A stretch of DNA of 43,172 nucleotides from Caldilinea sp. CFX5 (GCA_021405325.1 QWII01000086.1:1-43172), one strand, 5' to 3'; positions 33,067-43,140 are shown, numbered from the stretch's first letter. Made by a program: numbers and translations. Notes: generated from the letters alone by a model not told the origin.

Positions 33067-35682
33067 TTATTGTGGTGTATCGAGTGCGACCCGGAAACCG
33101 ATATGCTCGGAGGCGGTGTCGGGGGGGAAGCCGGTGCGCGCCATACAGCGAATTTGGTATTGTGTGTAATAGAAAGAGCCGCCCCGGACAATGCGTTTAC
33201 CCGCAGCGTCAGCATCCTCCCGCCCATCGGTGGCATCGTAGGGGTAGGCGGCATCGTGCGTGCTGACCCACTCCCAGACATTGCCGCTTTGATCGAGCGT
33301 GCCAAAGGGACCGCCGCCATCCGGGTAGCTGCCCACCGGCGTTGTGTCGCCGACTTCGTTGTTAAAATTGCTCAACTTAGCGGTTGGCGCATCCTCACCC
33401 CAAGGGAAGGGGCGTTCATCGTCGCCACGACAGGCCCGTTCCCATTCGGCTTCGGTGGGCAAACGACCGCCGACCCAAGCGGCGTAGGCATTGGCTTGTT
33501 GCCAATCGACATGGGTGACGGGGTGGTCGGCGTATTGGGGATCATCCCAACGGTCATTGGCGGGCGCCGTGCAGGCGTCGGCCGCGACACAGCGACCATA
33601 CTGGGCGTTGGTCGTTTCCGTCTGTTGCAACCAGAAGCCGGCCACGGTCACGTCATGTTGAGGCGCTTCACGGGGTGAGGCGGCGCTGGCCGCCGGCGAA
33701 CCCATGCCGAATGCGCCGCCGGGAATATAGCGATAGAGCGCTTCATCGCGGGCATGGCGCCATTCGGCGACGGGCTGGTCAATGACCACGCGTAAACCGA
33801 TATGTTGGTTGGCGGTGTCGGGCGTAAAGCCGGTGCGGGCGGCGCACCGAATCTGATATTGCGTGTAGTAGAAAGAGCCGCCACGCGCTACCCGTTTGCC
33901 GGTAGCTTCCTGATCCTCGCGCCCATCGGTGGCGTCGTAGGGGTAGAGGGCGTCGAGCGTGCTGACCCACTCCCAGACATTGCCGCTGAGATCGACAATC
34001 CCCAGTGGGCCGGCGCCCTCCGGGTAGCTGCCGACCGGCATGGTGTCACCCACATTATTGTTGTAGTTGCTCAGGTCGGCGGTCGGCGGCTCATTACCCC
34101 AAGAGTAGGCGCGGCTATCGCCGGCGCGGCACGCCTTCTCCCACTCGGCCTCGGTTGGTAAACGGCCACCCACCCAGGCGGCATAGGCGTTAGCCTGTTG
34201 CCAGGTGATGTCGGTCACCGGGTGGTTGGCATAGGCCGGGTCATCCCAGCGGTTATTGGTGGGCGCCGTGCAGGCGCCGGCCGCGACGCAGCGGGCATAC
34301 TGGGCGTTGGTCGTTTCGGTCTGTTGTAGCCAGAAAGCAGCGACCTTGACAACGTGTTGCGGCTCCTCGCGCGGCGAAGCGGCGTCGGTGGCGGTCGAAC
34401 CCATAGTGAAATCACCATCAGCCACATAGAGATAGAGTGAACCGTCTGCCGGATTGCGCCAACTTTGACCGACCGTAACGCTCACCTGTATCGCGGCTAC
34501 GACCGCGGATGGCGCCGGCGCGGTTTTTGTCGTTACGGTACTGGTTGTCGTAACCGTTTGGGTGGCGGTTGGCCGCAAGGTGAGGGTGCGGGTGGGTGAC
34601 GTGCTACGGGTGGCAGTCGGGGTGTTGGCGGGGGCCGGGGCGAGGGCCGCGGCTGGCGCATAGAAGGTGTAGGCGCCCATTTGCAGTGCTACCTGATAAG
34701 CTGTGCTGATCTGTTGGGCCAGGTCATCAATGACCACGGTCAGATCGTGCGCATGGGTGTTCGCCTCCGTTACGGTGTCCGAGGCGAAAATTTGCAGGGC
34801 ATTGTCAAAGCTGCTGTTAATGAGCGTCTGCCCGTTTTCCAGCGCGGTGACAATGGCGGCAGCTCTTTTCTGCTCTGCTTGATCCGCCGTATTCTGTTTG
34901 ATCCACGTCGCCAGGGTCAGGGCGTTGGTATGGGCAAGATCCAGATAGGCGCGCACACCAAAGCCGTCGCCCGGATTTTGTTGTTGCCCATCGCGATCCA
35001 GGTCGCCGAACATAAAGCCATTTTTGCCGTCGAGGATGTTGATAATGTGTTCGGTGTGGCGACGCGCCTGCGGCATATCGGTTTCACCCAGGGCGTCGCG
35101 CAGAAAACCGGTATGTTTGACGGCAATTTGGGTCTGTTGTTTGGCTGCCGTCACAAAACCGACCGCGGCGCCGGCTTCGGGAGCGCTGCCATAGGTGAGC
35201 GCCAGGAGTTGCACCAGCACTTCTTGTAATTCAGCCGGCCGGGTGGCGCTTATCACAATCTGATCGGAAATGCCCGTGTCATCATTCTTGTCGGCTTCCA
35301 CGCTGAGGCTGGCGCGATTATAGCGCAGCAAATTTTCATGCTTGACGCCGCGTACTGTTGCCTTGCCATTGGCGAGGGTTACTTTGCCCAGCGACAAGGT
35401 TGGGGTTTGCGCCGAATGCAGCCAGAGTTCATAGTGACTGCCGGTCGGCGGCGCCGTTAGCCCGTTGAGCGTCAGGATAAAGGCGCCGCTGGCCGTCTCG
35501 TCACTATCGGTAAAGATCAGGGTGCCGACGGGCTGGCCGGCACGACTGGCCGATTTGGTCACTTGGGTTGCTTGCGCCTGTACTGCCGCCGTGCTGCCAA
35601 AGGAGCCAAGCAACAACAGGAACAAGGCGAAGGCGACACCGATGGCCGCAGCGCCCTTGTTGTGAGGGTCGGATGGAAACAT
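33067..35682 (-). CDS. Secreted protein with RskA-like domain and two tandem SUMF1-fold domains
   Basis: An 871-residue exported protein. Signal peptide 1-37; a beta domain resembling the C-terminal part of anti-sigma-K factors (about 45-160, with a SHYELWLHS segment); a helical region (about 165-345); a Ser/Thr/Pro linker (about 350-395); then two formylglycine-generating-enzyme-type (SUMF1) domains, about 412-632 and 640-868, nearly identical to each other. Each has the [29 protein letters not shown] and RGGSF landmarks. The catalytic copper-binding Cys pair after RGGS is absent; only the structural Cys in RCAAR/RCMAR remains. They are therefore unlikely to make formylglycine and may bind ligands. 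It lies between the LysM gene (22 nt) and the FHA-winged-helix gene (37 nt), probably one operon. Confidence 0.85.
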   Translation of the reverse strand: MFPSDPHNKGAAAIGVAFALFLLLLGSFGSTAAVQAQATQVTKSASRAGQPVGTLIFTDSDETASGAFILTLNGLTAPPTGSHYELWLHSAQTPTLSLGKVTLANGKATVRGVKHENLLRYNRASLSVEADKNDDTGISDQIVISATRPAELQEVLVQLLALTYGSAPEAGAAVGFVTAAKQQTQIAVKHTGFLRDALGETDMPQARRHTEHIINILDGKNGFMFGDLDRDGQQQNPGDGFGVRAYLDLAHTNALTLATWIKQNTADQAEQKRAAAIVTALENGQTLINSSFDNALQIFASDTVTEANTHAHDLTVVIDDLAQQISTAYQVALQMGAYTFYAPAAALAPAPANTPTATRSTSPTRTLTLRPTATQTVTTTSTVTTKTAPAPSAVVAAIQVSVTVGQSWRNPADGSLYLYVADGDFTMGSTATDAASPREEPQHVVKVAAFWLQQTETTNAQYARCVAAGACTAPTNNRWDDPAYANHPVTDITWQQANAYAAWVGGRLPTEAEWEKACRAGDSRAYSWGNEPPTADLSNYNNNVGDTMPVGSYPEGAGPLGIVDLSGNVWEWVSTLDALYPYDATDGREDQEATGKRVARGGSFYYTQYQIRCAARTGFTPDTANQHIGLRVVIDQPVAEWRHARDEALYRYIPGGAFGMGSPAASAASPREAPQHDVTVAGFWLQQTETTNAQYGRCVAADACTAPANDRWDDPQYADHPVTHVDWQQANAYAAWVGGRLPTEAEWERACRGDDERPFPWGEDAPTAKLSNFNNEVGDTTPVGSYPDGGGPFGTLDQSGNVWEWVSTHDAAYPYDATDGREDADAAGKRIVRGGSFYYTQYQIRCMARTGFPPDTASEHIGFRVALDTPQ

Positions 35683-35704
35683 TGCTCTTCTCCACTTGGC
35701 AAGC

Positions 35705-37510
35705 TTACTTCACGGTGACGGTAATTTCATCGCGATAGGCGGCGCCGTCCAGGGCAATATGGGCGCCATTAGCAAATTGCAGGCGCAGGGTATGCTCACC
35801 CGGCGGCAATTCGAGCGTTGTCGTATATTGCCCTTTGCCATAGTGTAGATGTTGGGCGTCATTGATGATCACCTCGCCGGCTTCGACAAAATCGGTGTCC
35901 ACCAAAATGTGGAAGTGACCGGCGCCCCCCTTAATCTCGCCGGCCGGTTCAACGGTAAGGCCGGTGGCTGCCATCGCTACCGCAAATTGCGCCGGCACTG
36001 TCGCGCCATCTAATGGGGTGACGAAGCGCACTGACGGTGCTGCGTTGCTTTGGGGCGGTTCAGCAGCGGCGCTGACGGTGACAGTAATGGTGTCTTGATA
36101 GGCCGGTCCGTCCAGGGCAATGTGGGCGCCGTCGGCAAATTGCAGGCGCAAGACATGGACGCCCGGTTCCAGATGCAGCGTTGTGGTGTACTGTCCCTTG
36201 CCGTAATGGCGATGTTGGGCGTCGTTAATGATGACATCGCCCGCCGGAACAAAATCGGTATCAATCAAAATATGGAAGTGGCCGGCGCCGGCCTTGATTT
36301 CGCCCGCCGGTTCAACCAGCAGCCCGCTTGCGCTCATGGCGACCGTAAAGGTGGGCGGGACCGTGGCGCCATTGATCGGCGTGACAAAGCGCACATTCGG
36401 TTCGCTGCTCATGGTTTCGGCCACAGTCACGGTGATCGTGTCCTGATAAGCCGGGCCGTCTAGGGCAATATGAGCGCCATTGGCAAATTGCAGGCGCAGC
36501 ACATGCTCGCCCGGTTCCAGGTTCAACGTGGTCGTATGTTGGCCCTTGCCATAATGGAGATGCTGCTTGTCATTGATGATCACTTCGCCGGCCTCGACAA
36601 AATCGGTGTCGACCAGGATATGGAAGTGGCCGGCGTTTTCGTTGATAGCGCCGGCCGGTTCCACGGTCAACCCGGTGGCCGTCATGGCGACGGTGAAGGT
36701 GGGCGGGACCGTCGCGCCATCAACCGGCGTCACAAAGGCAACACGGGGTTCGGCTGTACTGCCGGCCACGGTGACGGTGATGGTGTCTTGATAGGCCGGT
36801 CCGTCCAGGGCAATGTGGGCGCCATTGGCAAATTGCAGGCGCAGCACATGCTCGCCCGGCTCCAGATTGAGCGTTGTGGTGTATTGGCCTTTGCCATAAT
36901 GCAGATGCTGCTCATCGTTGAGGATCACTTCGCCGGCCTCGACAAAATCGGTGTCGACCAGGATATGGAAGTGGCCGGCGTTTTCGTTGATGGCGCCGGC
37001 CGGCTCCACGGTGAGACCGGTGGCCGTCATGGCGATCGTGAAGGTGGGCGGGACCGTCGCGCCGGCGACCGGCGTCACAAAACGGACACTTTGTGGGCTG
37101 GTCGCGGTACTGGTGGTTGCCGTCGTTGCCGGTGTCATCGTTGTCGGCTGATTGGCGGCGGCGCCCGCTGTAATGAGCGGCAGGTCGGCGGTATTAGGGA
37201 GCCAAAGGCGTTGACCAACCTGGATGCGGCTGGGGTTGGTGATGCGGCTGAAGCGCGGGTCCCTTTCGGCTTTGGCGTTCGTCGCTTCAACAATCACCAT
37301 ATAGGCGTTAGGCTGGCCGTAAAAGCGACCACTAATTTCGGAGAGCGAGTCGCCGGATTGCACGACATATTCTTGCCCATCATCGGCGCTTGGTGTTGTT
37401 TGGCGGAGCGGAGCGGCCCAACCTGGTTGCGCAAAGAACAGAAAGAGCAGACAGAGGCTGCTGTACACGATCGCCAGGGGTACGAATTTGCGGTACTGTG
37501 TGTTTGCCAT
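35705..37510 (-). CDS. Secreted LysM protein with four DUF4399-type repeats
   Basis: A 601-residue exported protein. Signal peptide at about 1-33; a LysM domain at about 47-105 (YVVQSGDSLSEIS start, VGQRLWLP end), which binds peptidoglycan or other GlcNAc polymers; a Thr/Ala linker; then four repeats of about 115 residues starting near 142, 255, 370 and 492. Each repeat runs FVTP-GATVPP, GLTVEPAG, GHFHILVDTDF, HLHYGKGQ-TTTL, GEHVLRLQFANGAHIALDGPAY. The conserved His residues suggest metal binding, and the pattern matches DUF4399. Repeats 1-3 are close copies at DNA level too, indicating recent expansion. It is probably a cell-wall-attached component of the island. Confidence 0.85.
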   Translation of the reverse strand: MANTQYRKFVPLAIVYSSLCLLFLFFAQPGWAAPLRQTTPSADDGQEYVVQSGDSLSEISGRFYGQPNAYMVIVEATNAKAERDPRFSRITNPSRIQVGQRLWLPNTADLPLITAGAAANQPTTMTPATTATTSTATSPQSVRFVTPVAGATVPPTFTIAMTATGLTVEPAGAINENAGHFHILVDTDFVEAGEVILNDEQHLHYGKGQYTTTLNLEPGEHVLRLQFANGAHIALDGPAYQDTITVTVAGSTAEPRVAFVTPVDGATVPPTFTVAMTATGLTVEPAGAINENAGHFHILVDTDFVEAGEVIINDKQHLHYGKGQHTTTLNLEPGEHVLRLQFANGAHIALDGPAYQDTITVTVAETMSSEPNVRFVTPINGATVPPTFTVAMSASGLLVEPAGEIKAGAGHFHILIDTDFVPAGDVIINDAQHRHYGKGQYTTTLHLEPGVHVLRLQFADGAHIALDGPAYQDTITVTVSAAAEPPQSNAAPSVRFVTPLDGATVPAQFAVAMAATGLTVEPAGEIKGGAGHFHILVDTDFVEAGEVIINDAQHLHYGKGQYTTTLELPPGEHTLRLQFANGAHIALDGAAYRDEITVTVK

Positions 37511-37536
37511 GAAACAGCGCTCCTATGGAATTAGGA

Positions 37537-37690
37537 CGTTGGTTGGTTTCGACAGGCTCAACCAACGTTCGACAGGCTCAACCAACGTTCGACAGGCTCA
37601 ACGTTCGACAGGCTCAACCAACGTTCGACAGGCTCAACGTTCGACAGGCTCAACCAACGTTGGTTGAGCCTGTCGAAACCAACCAACCTA
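37537..37690. repeat. Tandem GTTCGACAGGCTCAAC repeat array with terminal inverted copy
   Basis: Six direct copies of GACAGGCTCA (37551, 37571, 37591, 37607, 37627, 37643) are spaced 20 or 16 bp apart and joined by AACCAACGTTC or AACGTTC; an inverted copy follows at 37664-37673. The ends GGTTGGTTTCGACAGG and CCTGTCGAAACCAACC pair. It occupies the upstream region of the LysM gene. The rest of the gap (37691-37850) is AT-rich with no clear feature. Confidence 0.85.
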
Positions 37691-37850
37691 TAAAAGTTAC
37701 GATAACGCAGTGATTGGTGCAAAGCGGAAACCAGTATAGCACACAAAAGGAGCGAATGTAAGTATGCAATTTATGACAGAATAAAGGCGGAATAGGCAGA
37801 AAAGTCGCCGTTCCCCGATCAGTGTTTACGAAATAGACAGGAATATCGGC

Positions 37851-40529
37851 TTAAAGCGCAGGCACAACCACACGGAAGCCGACATTCTCAAAGTTGATGG
37901 CCGGCGCCGCGCGCCCGCGCACGCTGGTGCGCACGCCACCGCGACTGCTCTTGAAGGAACCGCCGCGCACGACACGTAAGATGCCGTTGGTCGGGCCGGT
38001 TGGGTTGGGGCCTGCCGATTGGGCATAGGCGTCGGGCGCGTACCAATCGGCCACCCACTCTTCGACATTGCCGGCCATATCCAGCGCGCCATAGGGGCTG
38101 GCGCCGGCCGGGTAGCTGCCCACGGCCACGGCCCCGCCTAAGGAATTGAAGTTGAGCCGTTGCTCATCGGTCACCTCATCGCCCCAGGGGAAGGTGCGGC
38201 CATCTGTCCCGCGGGCGGCCTTTTCCCATTCGGCCTCGGTGGGCAAGCGCCCGCCAACCCATTGCGCATAGTGGTTGGCCTGTTCCCAATCGACATGGGT
38301 GACCGGGAAATCAGCCTGGTCAGGGTTAGTCCAACTGTCATTGTGGGGCGGCGTACAAGCCCCGGCCGCGACACAGCGGGCATATTGGGCATTGGTGACT
38401 TCGGTTTGACCAATCCAGAAGTCGGCGACCGTGACGGTATGTTCCGGCTGCTCATCGCGCGCAATGGTGCTGCCCATGAGAAAATCGCCGCCAGGGACAA
38501 AAACGTAGATCGCCTGATCGCGCGGGTTGATGCGCTGGTCGCCGGCGGCAGGGGTGGCTGGAACCGGCGGGGCCGTTGGCGTTGCCGGCGCTTTGGGCGT
38601 CGGCGTTGCGGTCGGCGTTGCGCTGGGCGCGCGTGTGGCTGTTGGCGGTGGCGGTGCAGTTGCTGTGCGCGTTGCGCTGGGCGTCCGTGTGACGGTGGCC
38701 GTTGGGCGCGTTGTTGGCGTATCGGTCATGGTTGGCGGTGGGGGGACCGTAGCGGTCGCCGTCGGCGGTGGTTCGCTCGTCGCCGTGCGCGTAGCGGTGG
38801 CTATACGTGTGACCGTTGGGGTGGCTGTGCTGGTGGCCGTCGGCAGAAGTGTAGCCGTTGGCGATGGTGTGGTTGTCACCGTGGGCGTTACCGTCGCCGT
38901 TGGGCGCGGGGTGACGGTGGCCGTTGGCGGCGGCACGTTGGTCGGCGTATCCGTTACAGTCGGCGGCGCGGTTGGTGTGGCCGTGGCCGTCGCGTGCGGC
39001 GTGTTGGTTGGCGCGGTCGTCGGGGTTGCCGTTGGCGGTGTGGTCGGCACGGTGGTTGGGGTCGGTGGCGGCGGTGTATCACTTGGCGGCGCCGTCAACG
39101 TGGCTGTGGCTGATGGCGTTGCTGTTGGCCGCGCGGTTGGGCTGGCCGTGGCTGTCGGCAGTGGCGTCATGGTTGCCGTGGCCGGCAAAGGCGTCGGGGT
39201 CGGGCTTGGGGTTGCGGTCATGGGAACAATCGTCGGGGGCGCATTGGTTAGGGTTGCCGCCGCTGAACTAGTCACTGGGTTCGTCCCCGTATTGATGACA
39301 GTATTGATGACAGTATTGATGACGGTCGTAGTAATAACGGCCGTCGTTATCTGTTGCGCCGTGGTGATGCCGCCGGTTGGGGTCGCCTCCGTGGTGTTCG
39401 TTACAACGGCGTTGCCGCTGACGGCGGTTGGTGTTGGCGTTACAGTGGTGGCGACAGTGGTGGTGATCACGTCAACGAGGGCGATAGCCGTGCCGGGCGG
39501 GTTGTTTGGGTTCGACAGCGCGCGCCAACCCTCTCGCAGCGGCGTTGACCAGCGGAGGCCGGCGGCAACCAAACCCAGGAAGAGAAGGCCAATGAGCCAG
39601 CCGATGACGCCCGGCGCACGTCGTTTGGCGCGCTTGGTATAGGTTGAAAGCGTGTATTCGGCCCGTGGCGCCGTTGCCGGCCCCCCATCGGTGGCGCCGC
39701 TGCGCCGGTTGAGCAGGGCATCGCGCATGGCGCGGATACTTTGAAAGCGTTCGCTCTCTTGCGCTTGCATGGCGCGCAGGATCACTCGTTCGGTATTGCG
39801 ACTGATTTGCGGATTGACCTGGCGTGGGGGCGCAAGGGGGGCGCCGCCGACCAACGCGGTGGCGTCGGGGGGGCGCTGCCCAGTGAGCAGGTTGTACAAC
39901 GTGGCGCCTAAGGCGTAAATGTCGGAACGTACATTGGTGCCGCCGCTATATTGCTCCACCGGAGAATAGCCGGGGGTGAAGGCGCGCGCGCCGACCACGG
40001 TCGGTTCATCGTCGCTTTCATATTTGGCCAAGCCAAAATCGACCAGGACAATGCTGCCATTGGGTGTGCGCTTGATGTTGCCGGGTTTAATATCGCGATG
40101 AATAATGGGGCTGGGGCGCCGGGTAGCGGGATCGATCCAGTTGTGCATGTGTTCCAGGGCGCTCATCACCTGCTCGATCCAGGAAAGCACCAGCGGTTCC
40201 GGCAATGGCCCGCCCTGTTGGCGCAGCACCTCGCGCAGATCGTCCCCCTCGACATAATCCATGACCAGATATTGCCGTCCAGTCGGTTCGACAAAGTGAT
40301 CGGTGACGCGCGGCAGGTTGGGGTGGGTGAGCCGGGCCAACATCACCGCTTCTCGTTGAAATTGCGCTTGGGCGGCTTGGGTGGCATCGGCATTTTCTTT
40401 GATGGCAACCAGACGACCGGGCAAATTGCGGTCCGTTGCCAGGTAGACCGTGCCCATGCCGCCTTCGCCCAGCACACCCTGGATGACATAGCGCCCTTGT
40501 TGCAGTTGATAGCCGTTCTCTAAAGTCAT
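37851..40529 (-). CDS. Membrane Ser/Thr kinase with extracytoplasmic SUMF1-fold domain
   Basis: An 892-residue receptor-type kinase. Cytosolic Hanks kinase 1-280: GEGGMG (21-26), Lys44, HRDIKPGN (144-151), DFG (164-166), and the [10 protein letters not shown] activation segment typical of this bacterial subfamily. Transmembrane helix about 307-325; a low-complexity Thr/Pro/Ala stretch of about 330 residues (345-675), including a VINT repeat encoded by a 12-nt tandem at about 39295-39325; then a SUMF1-type domain (680-892) with [37 protein letters not shown] and RGGSFKSS. The FGE catalytic cysteines are missing. The start is taken at the ATG at 40529; a TTG at 40583 is also in frame. The domain order suggests ligand sensing outside coupled to the kinase inside. 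Confidence 0.87.
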   Translation of the reverse strand: MTLENGYQLQQGRYVIQGVLGEGGMGTVYLATDRNLPGRLVAIKENADATQAAQAQFQREAVMLARLTHPNLPRVTDHFVEPTGRQYLVMDYVEGDDLREVLRQQGGPLPEPLVLSWIEQVMSALEHMHNWIDPATRRPSPIIHRDIKPGNIKRTPNGSIVLVDFGLAKYESDDEPTVVGARAFTPGYSPVEQYSGGTNVRSDIYALGATLYNLLTGQRPPDATALVGGAPLAPPRQVNPQISRNTERVILRAMQAQESERFQSIRAMRDALLNRRSGATDGGPATAPRAEYTLSTYTKRAKRRAPGVIGWLIGLLFLGLVAAGLRWSTPLREGWRALSNPNNPPGTAIALVDVITTTVATTVTPTPTAVSGNAVVTNTTEATPTGGITTAQQITTAVITTTVINTVINTVINTGTNPVTSSAAATLTNAPPTIVPMTATPSPTPTPLPATATMTPLPTATASPTARPTATPSATATLTAPPSDTPPPPTPTTVPTTPPTATPTTAPTNTPHATATATPTAPPTVTDTPTNVPPPTATVTPRPTATVTPTVTTTPSPTATLLPTATSTATPTVTRIATATRTATSEPPPTATATVPPPPTMTDTPTTRPTATVTRTPSATRTATAPPPPTATRAPSATPTATPTPKAPATPTAPPVPATPAAGDQRINPRDQAIYVFVPGGDFLMGSTIARDEQPEHTVTVADFWIGQTEVTNAQYARCVAAGACTPPHNDSWTNPDQADFPVTHVDWEQANHYAQWVGGRLPTEAEWEKAARGTDGRTFPWGDEVTDEQRLNFNSLGGAVAVGSYPAGASPYGALDMAGNVEEWVADWYAPDAYAQSAGPNPTGPTNGILRVVRGGSFKSSRGGVRTSVRGRAAPAINFENVGFRVVVPAL

Positions 40530-40747
40530 GAATCGATCCGTATCAGTAGTCCACAGTCGTTTGGTCGCGTAGTCCAGCGTCAATTCATTTCACGTCGGTT
40601 GCATTGTGGTCTACTGCTAATATCATTCTTGTCGGTTGCTGATTAAGTGTAACAAAGCCTTGGTCGATGGGCAAGCGCTTTGGCCGGTTGGCGACTAAAC
40701 AATAAACGCCAATTTTTCCGTAATTTTACGTATAGGAAAAAGGGCGT

Positions 40748-40776
40748 TTGACAAGAGCGCTAAAGTTTGTTACGCT
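40748..40776 (+). promoter_or_regulatory. Promoter candidate in the 40530-41065 intergenic region
   Basis: A perfect TTGACA (40748-40753) is followed after 17 bp by TACGCT (40771-40776). It points towards the peptide transporter genes with a leader of about 280 nt. In the rest of this 535-bp region I see only a direct repeat of GTCGGTTGC (near 40595 and 40634), a copy of the GTAGTCCAG repeat near 40570, and a weak ORF (40797-41087) that overlaps dppD and is not convincing. Confidence 0.45.
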
Positions 40777-41065
40777 GAATAAGCAGTTTTTAGTTTTTGT
40801 GGCAATGCGTAACACACCACGCCCCGAATGAATCAGACACACCACAATTCAGGTTGTTAGAAAATCTTGTCTTCACCGACAAACAGGAGTGGGGGCAAGC
40901 TTCTGATAGAGACAATGAACAATATCAGCTAGTTGCCCAATGGTTTACCTGCCTTTGTTGTGCTTGCTGGCGCTTAATAGGATCGGTTGTCTATGATATT
41001 GTTCCGGTTATATCGCTAACTGGAATGTTCGCTATTATCTCAAATTTCTTAAGGAGTAAGCGTCT

Positions 41066-42082
41066 ATGGCGAAATTGCTTGAAGTGAAGAATCTGAAGAC
41101 ACAGTTCTTCACCCAAGATGGCGTCGTTCACGCGGTCAATGGGATCACCTATTCGGTTGGCGCCGGTGAAACCGTCGCCATCGTGGGTGAATCTGGCTCC
41201 GGCAAGAGTGTCGGCGTGATGTCACTCATCCGGCTGATCCCACAACCGCCCGGCAAGATTGTCGATGGGCAGGTGCTCTTCGATGGTCAGGATCTGCTCA
41301 AACTGAGCGAGGATGAACTCCGTCACGTCCGTGGGAATCGGATTGCGATGATCTTCCAAGATCCCATGACCTCCCTTAACCCCGTGTTGACGGTAGGTCG
41401 GCAGATCACGGAAGCGTTGGAGTTGCACCTCAATATGAACCGCGAGCAGAGCCGCAAACGCGCCATTGAGTTATTACAACTAGTGGGCATTCCAGGGGCT
41501 GAATCACGCATTGATGACTATCCGCACCAATTTTCCGGTGGGATGCGCCAACGGGTGATGATCGCTATGGGGTTGAGCTGCAACCCGCAACTGCTGATTG
41601 CCGACGAACCGACCACTGCCTTGGATGTGACGATTCAAGCGCAGATTGTCGATCTGGTAGGGCGGCTCAAAGATGAGTTGGGCATGGCGATTATCTGGAT
41701 CACCCACGATTTGGGGGTCGTCGCCGGCATGGCCGAACGGGTGCTGGTCATGTATTCGGGCTTTATTGTGGAAGAGGCGCCGGTTGATCAGATCTATGCC
41801 CGGCCACGGCATCCTTATACCTTAGGGCTGCTTCGCTCCATTCCGCGCTTGGACTTGGGCCGGCAAAAGCGGTTGGTGCCGATTGAAGGGTTGCCGCCCG
41901 ATCTGCTGGAACCGCCGACCCATTGCCCGTTTGCGCCCCGCTGTCAATTTGCTTTTGACAAATGTTGGCAAGAGAATCCGCCCCTAGAAGCGGTGGGAGC
42001 GAACCACCGCGCCGCCTGCTGGGCTGATATTTCTGAAATTCCGGTTTTACAAACGCAGAAACAAGAGGAGGCGGCCCGATGA
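41066..42082 (+). CDS. dppD: Peptide/nickel ABC transporter ATP-binding protein, DppD type
   Basis: A 338-residue ABC ATPase of the oligopeptide/dipeptide importer family. Walker A GESGSGKS (41-48), signature FSGGMRQRV, Walker [14 protein letters not shown]-loop THD, and the C-terminal oligo_HPY region with [12 protein letters not shown] and a Cys cluster (CPFAPRC near 288-294 and a following FDKC) typical of DppD/OppD. AAGGAG lies 9 nt upstream of the ATG. The stop overlaps the next start by 4 nt. It would energise import of peptides or similar solutes with DppF; permeases and binding protein are not adjacent in the window. Confidence 0.92.
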   Translation: MAKLLEVKNLKTQFFTQDGVVHAVNGITYSVGAGETVAIVGESGSGKSVGVMSLIRLIPQPPGKIVDGQVLFDGQDLLKLSEDELRHVRGNRIAMIFQDPMTSLNPVLTVGRQITEALELHLNMNREQSRKRAIELLQLVGIPGAESRIDDYPHQFSGGMRQRVMIAMGLSCNPQLLIADEPTTALDVTIQAQIVDLVGRLKDELGMAIIWITHDLGVVAGMAERVLVMYSGFIVEEAPVDQIYARPRHPYTLGLLRSIPRLDLGRQKRLVPIEGLPPDLLEPPTHCPFAPRCQFAFDKCWQENPPLEAVGANHRAACWADISEIPVLQTQKQEEAAR

Positions 42083-43092
42083 GTGCTACCAATGGCGCCA
42101 CAACCATGAAAAAAGGTGAGAAATTACTGGAAGTGCAAGATTTAAAGATGCACTTTCCCATTACGCGCGGCATTATCTTTCAACGTCAGGTTGGCGCGAT
42201 CAAGGCCGTTGATGGTCTCGATTTTGCCCTCTTCCGCGGCGAAACATTAGGTCTGGTCGGTGAATCGGGCTGCGGCAAGTCCACCACTGGTCGCGCCATT
42301 CTCCAATTGCATCGCCCCACCGGCGGCGCCGTCGTCTTTGAAGGCAAAGACCTGACCAAAACGGCCGGCGAGGAATTGCGCAAGATGCGCCGCCGGATGC
42401 AGATGATCTTCCAAGATCCCTATGCCTCGCTCAACCCTCGCATGACCGTCGGCAGCATCATCGGCGAGCCGTTGGAAGTGCATGGCATCGGCTCCGGGCG
42501 CAAGGACCGCCAGGAGCGGGTGCAAGAGTTGCTCAAGACGGTCGGCTTGAACCCTTATTTTGTCAATCGCTACCCGCATGAATTTTCCGGCGGTCAACGC
42601 CAGCGCATTGGGATTGCCCGTGCTTTGGCCGTCAACCCGGCCTTCATCGTCTGTGATGAGCCGATCTCCGCGCTCGACGTCTCGATTCAGGCGCAGATCA
42701 TCAACCTGCTGGAAGATTTGCAGGATGAACTGGGCTTGACCTATCTCTTTATTGCCCATGATCTGTCGGTGGTGCGCCACATTTCGGATCGCATCGCCGT
42801 CATGTATCTGGGCAAGATCGTCGAACTGGCCGATCGCGATGAGTTGTACGCCAATCCCAAGCATCCCTACACCCAGGCGCTCTTGTCCGCCGTGCCGATC
42901 CCCGATCCGCAAATTGAGAGCCAACGCCGCCGCATCATTCTGGAAGGCGATGTCCCCAGTCCGGCCAACCCGCCCAAGGGCTGCAACTTCAGCACGCGTT
43001 GCCCCCGCGTTATGGACGTTTGCCGCACCCAGGACCCGCCCTTCAAAGATTACGGCAACGGTCACTACGCAGCCTGTTATCTGTACGAATAG
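42079..43092 (+). CDS. dppF: Peptide/nickel ABC transporter ATP-binding protein, DppF type
   Basis: A 337-residue partner ATPase. Walker A GESGCGKS (61-68), signature [10 protein letters not shown], Walker [14 protein letters not shown]-loop AHD and the C-terminal [12 protein letters not shown] plus CNFSTRCPR cysteine cluster. The start ATG overlaps the dppD stop (ATGA), so translation is coupled. It forms a heterodimeric motor with DppD at the inner membrane. A hairpin with a T-rich tail follows, so the transcript ends here and permease genes must lie elsewhere. Confidence 0.92.
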   Translation: MSATNGATTMKKGEKLLEVQDLKMHFPITRGIIFQRQVGAIKAVDGLDFALFRGETLGLVGESGCGKSTTGRAILQLHRPTGGAVVFEGKDLTKTAGEELRKMRRRMQMIFQDPYASLNPRMTVGSIIGEPLEVHGIGSGRKDRQERVQELLKTVGLNPYFVNRYPHEFSGGQRQRIGIARALAVNPAFIVCDEPISALDVSIQAQIINLLEDLQDELGLTYLFIAHDLSVVRHISDRIAVMYLGKIVELADRDELYANPKHPYTQALLSAVPIPDPQIESQRRRIILEGDVPSPANPPKGCNFSTRCPRVMDVCRTQDPPFKDYGNGHYAACYLYE

Positions 43093-43098
43093 ATTCAG

Positions 43099-43140
43099 TA
43101 CCCGTAGGGGCGCACCCTGGCGGTCGCCCCCCTACGGGTA
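43099..43140 (+). terminator. Intrinsic terminator after dppF
   Basis: TACCCGTAGGGGCG (43099-43112) pairs with CGCCCCCCTACGGGTA (43125-43140) with two bulged C bases, followed by TAATTTATTTTTT. The hairpin starts 7 nt after the dppF stop. Its core CGTAGGGGC is the same dispersed repeat as in the 24573-24630 hairpin. Confidence 0.75.

Noticed and set aside
37537..37690. CRISPR-like array
   Set aside because: The units are adjacent with only 6-10 nt between cores, the intervening sequence is itself repeated and not unique, and no cas genes are present.
33067..38500. Diversity-generating retroelement target proteins (SUMF1/C-type-lectin-like C-termini)
   Set aside because: The fold is a common target type, but there is no reverse transcriptase, accessory gene or template repeat in the window, and the two copies in one protein differ no more than expected from duplication.
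38160..39642. Long plus-strand ORFs of 317 and 371 residues antisense to the SUMF1-kinase
   Set aside because: They are made of Val/Gly or Arg/Gly low-complexity sequence mirroring the Thr/Pro linker codons and lack ribosome sites or recognisable domains.
40797..41087. 96-residue ORF before dppD
   Set aside because: It overlaps the dppD start, lacks a ribosome site and has an unconvincing composition.
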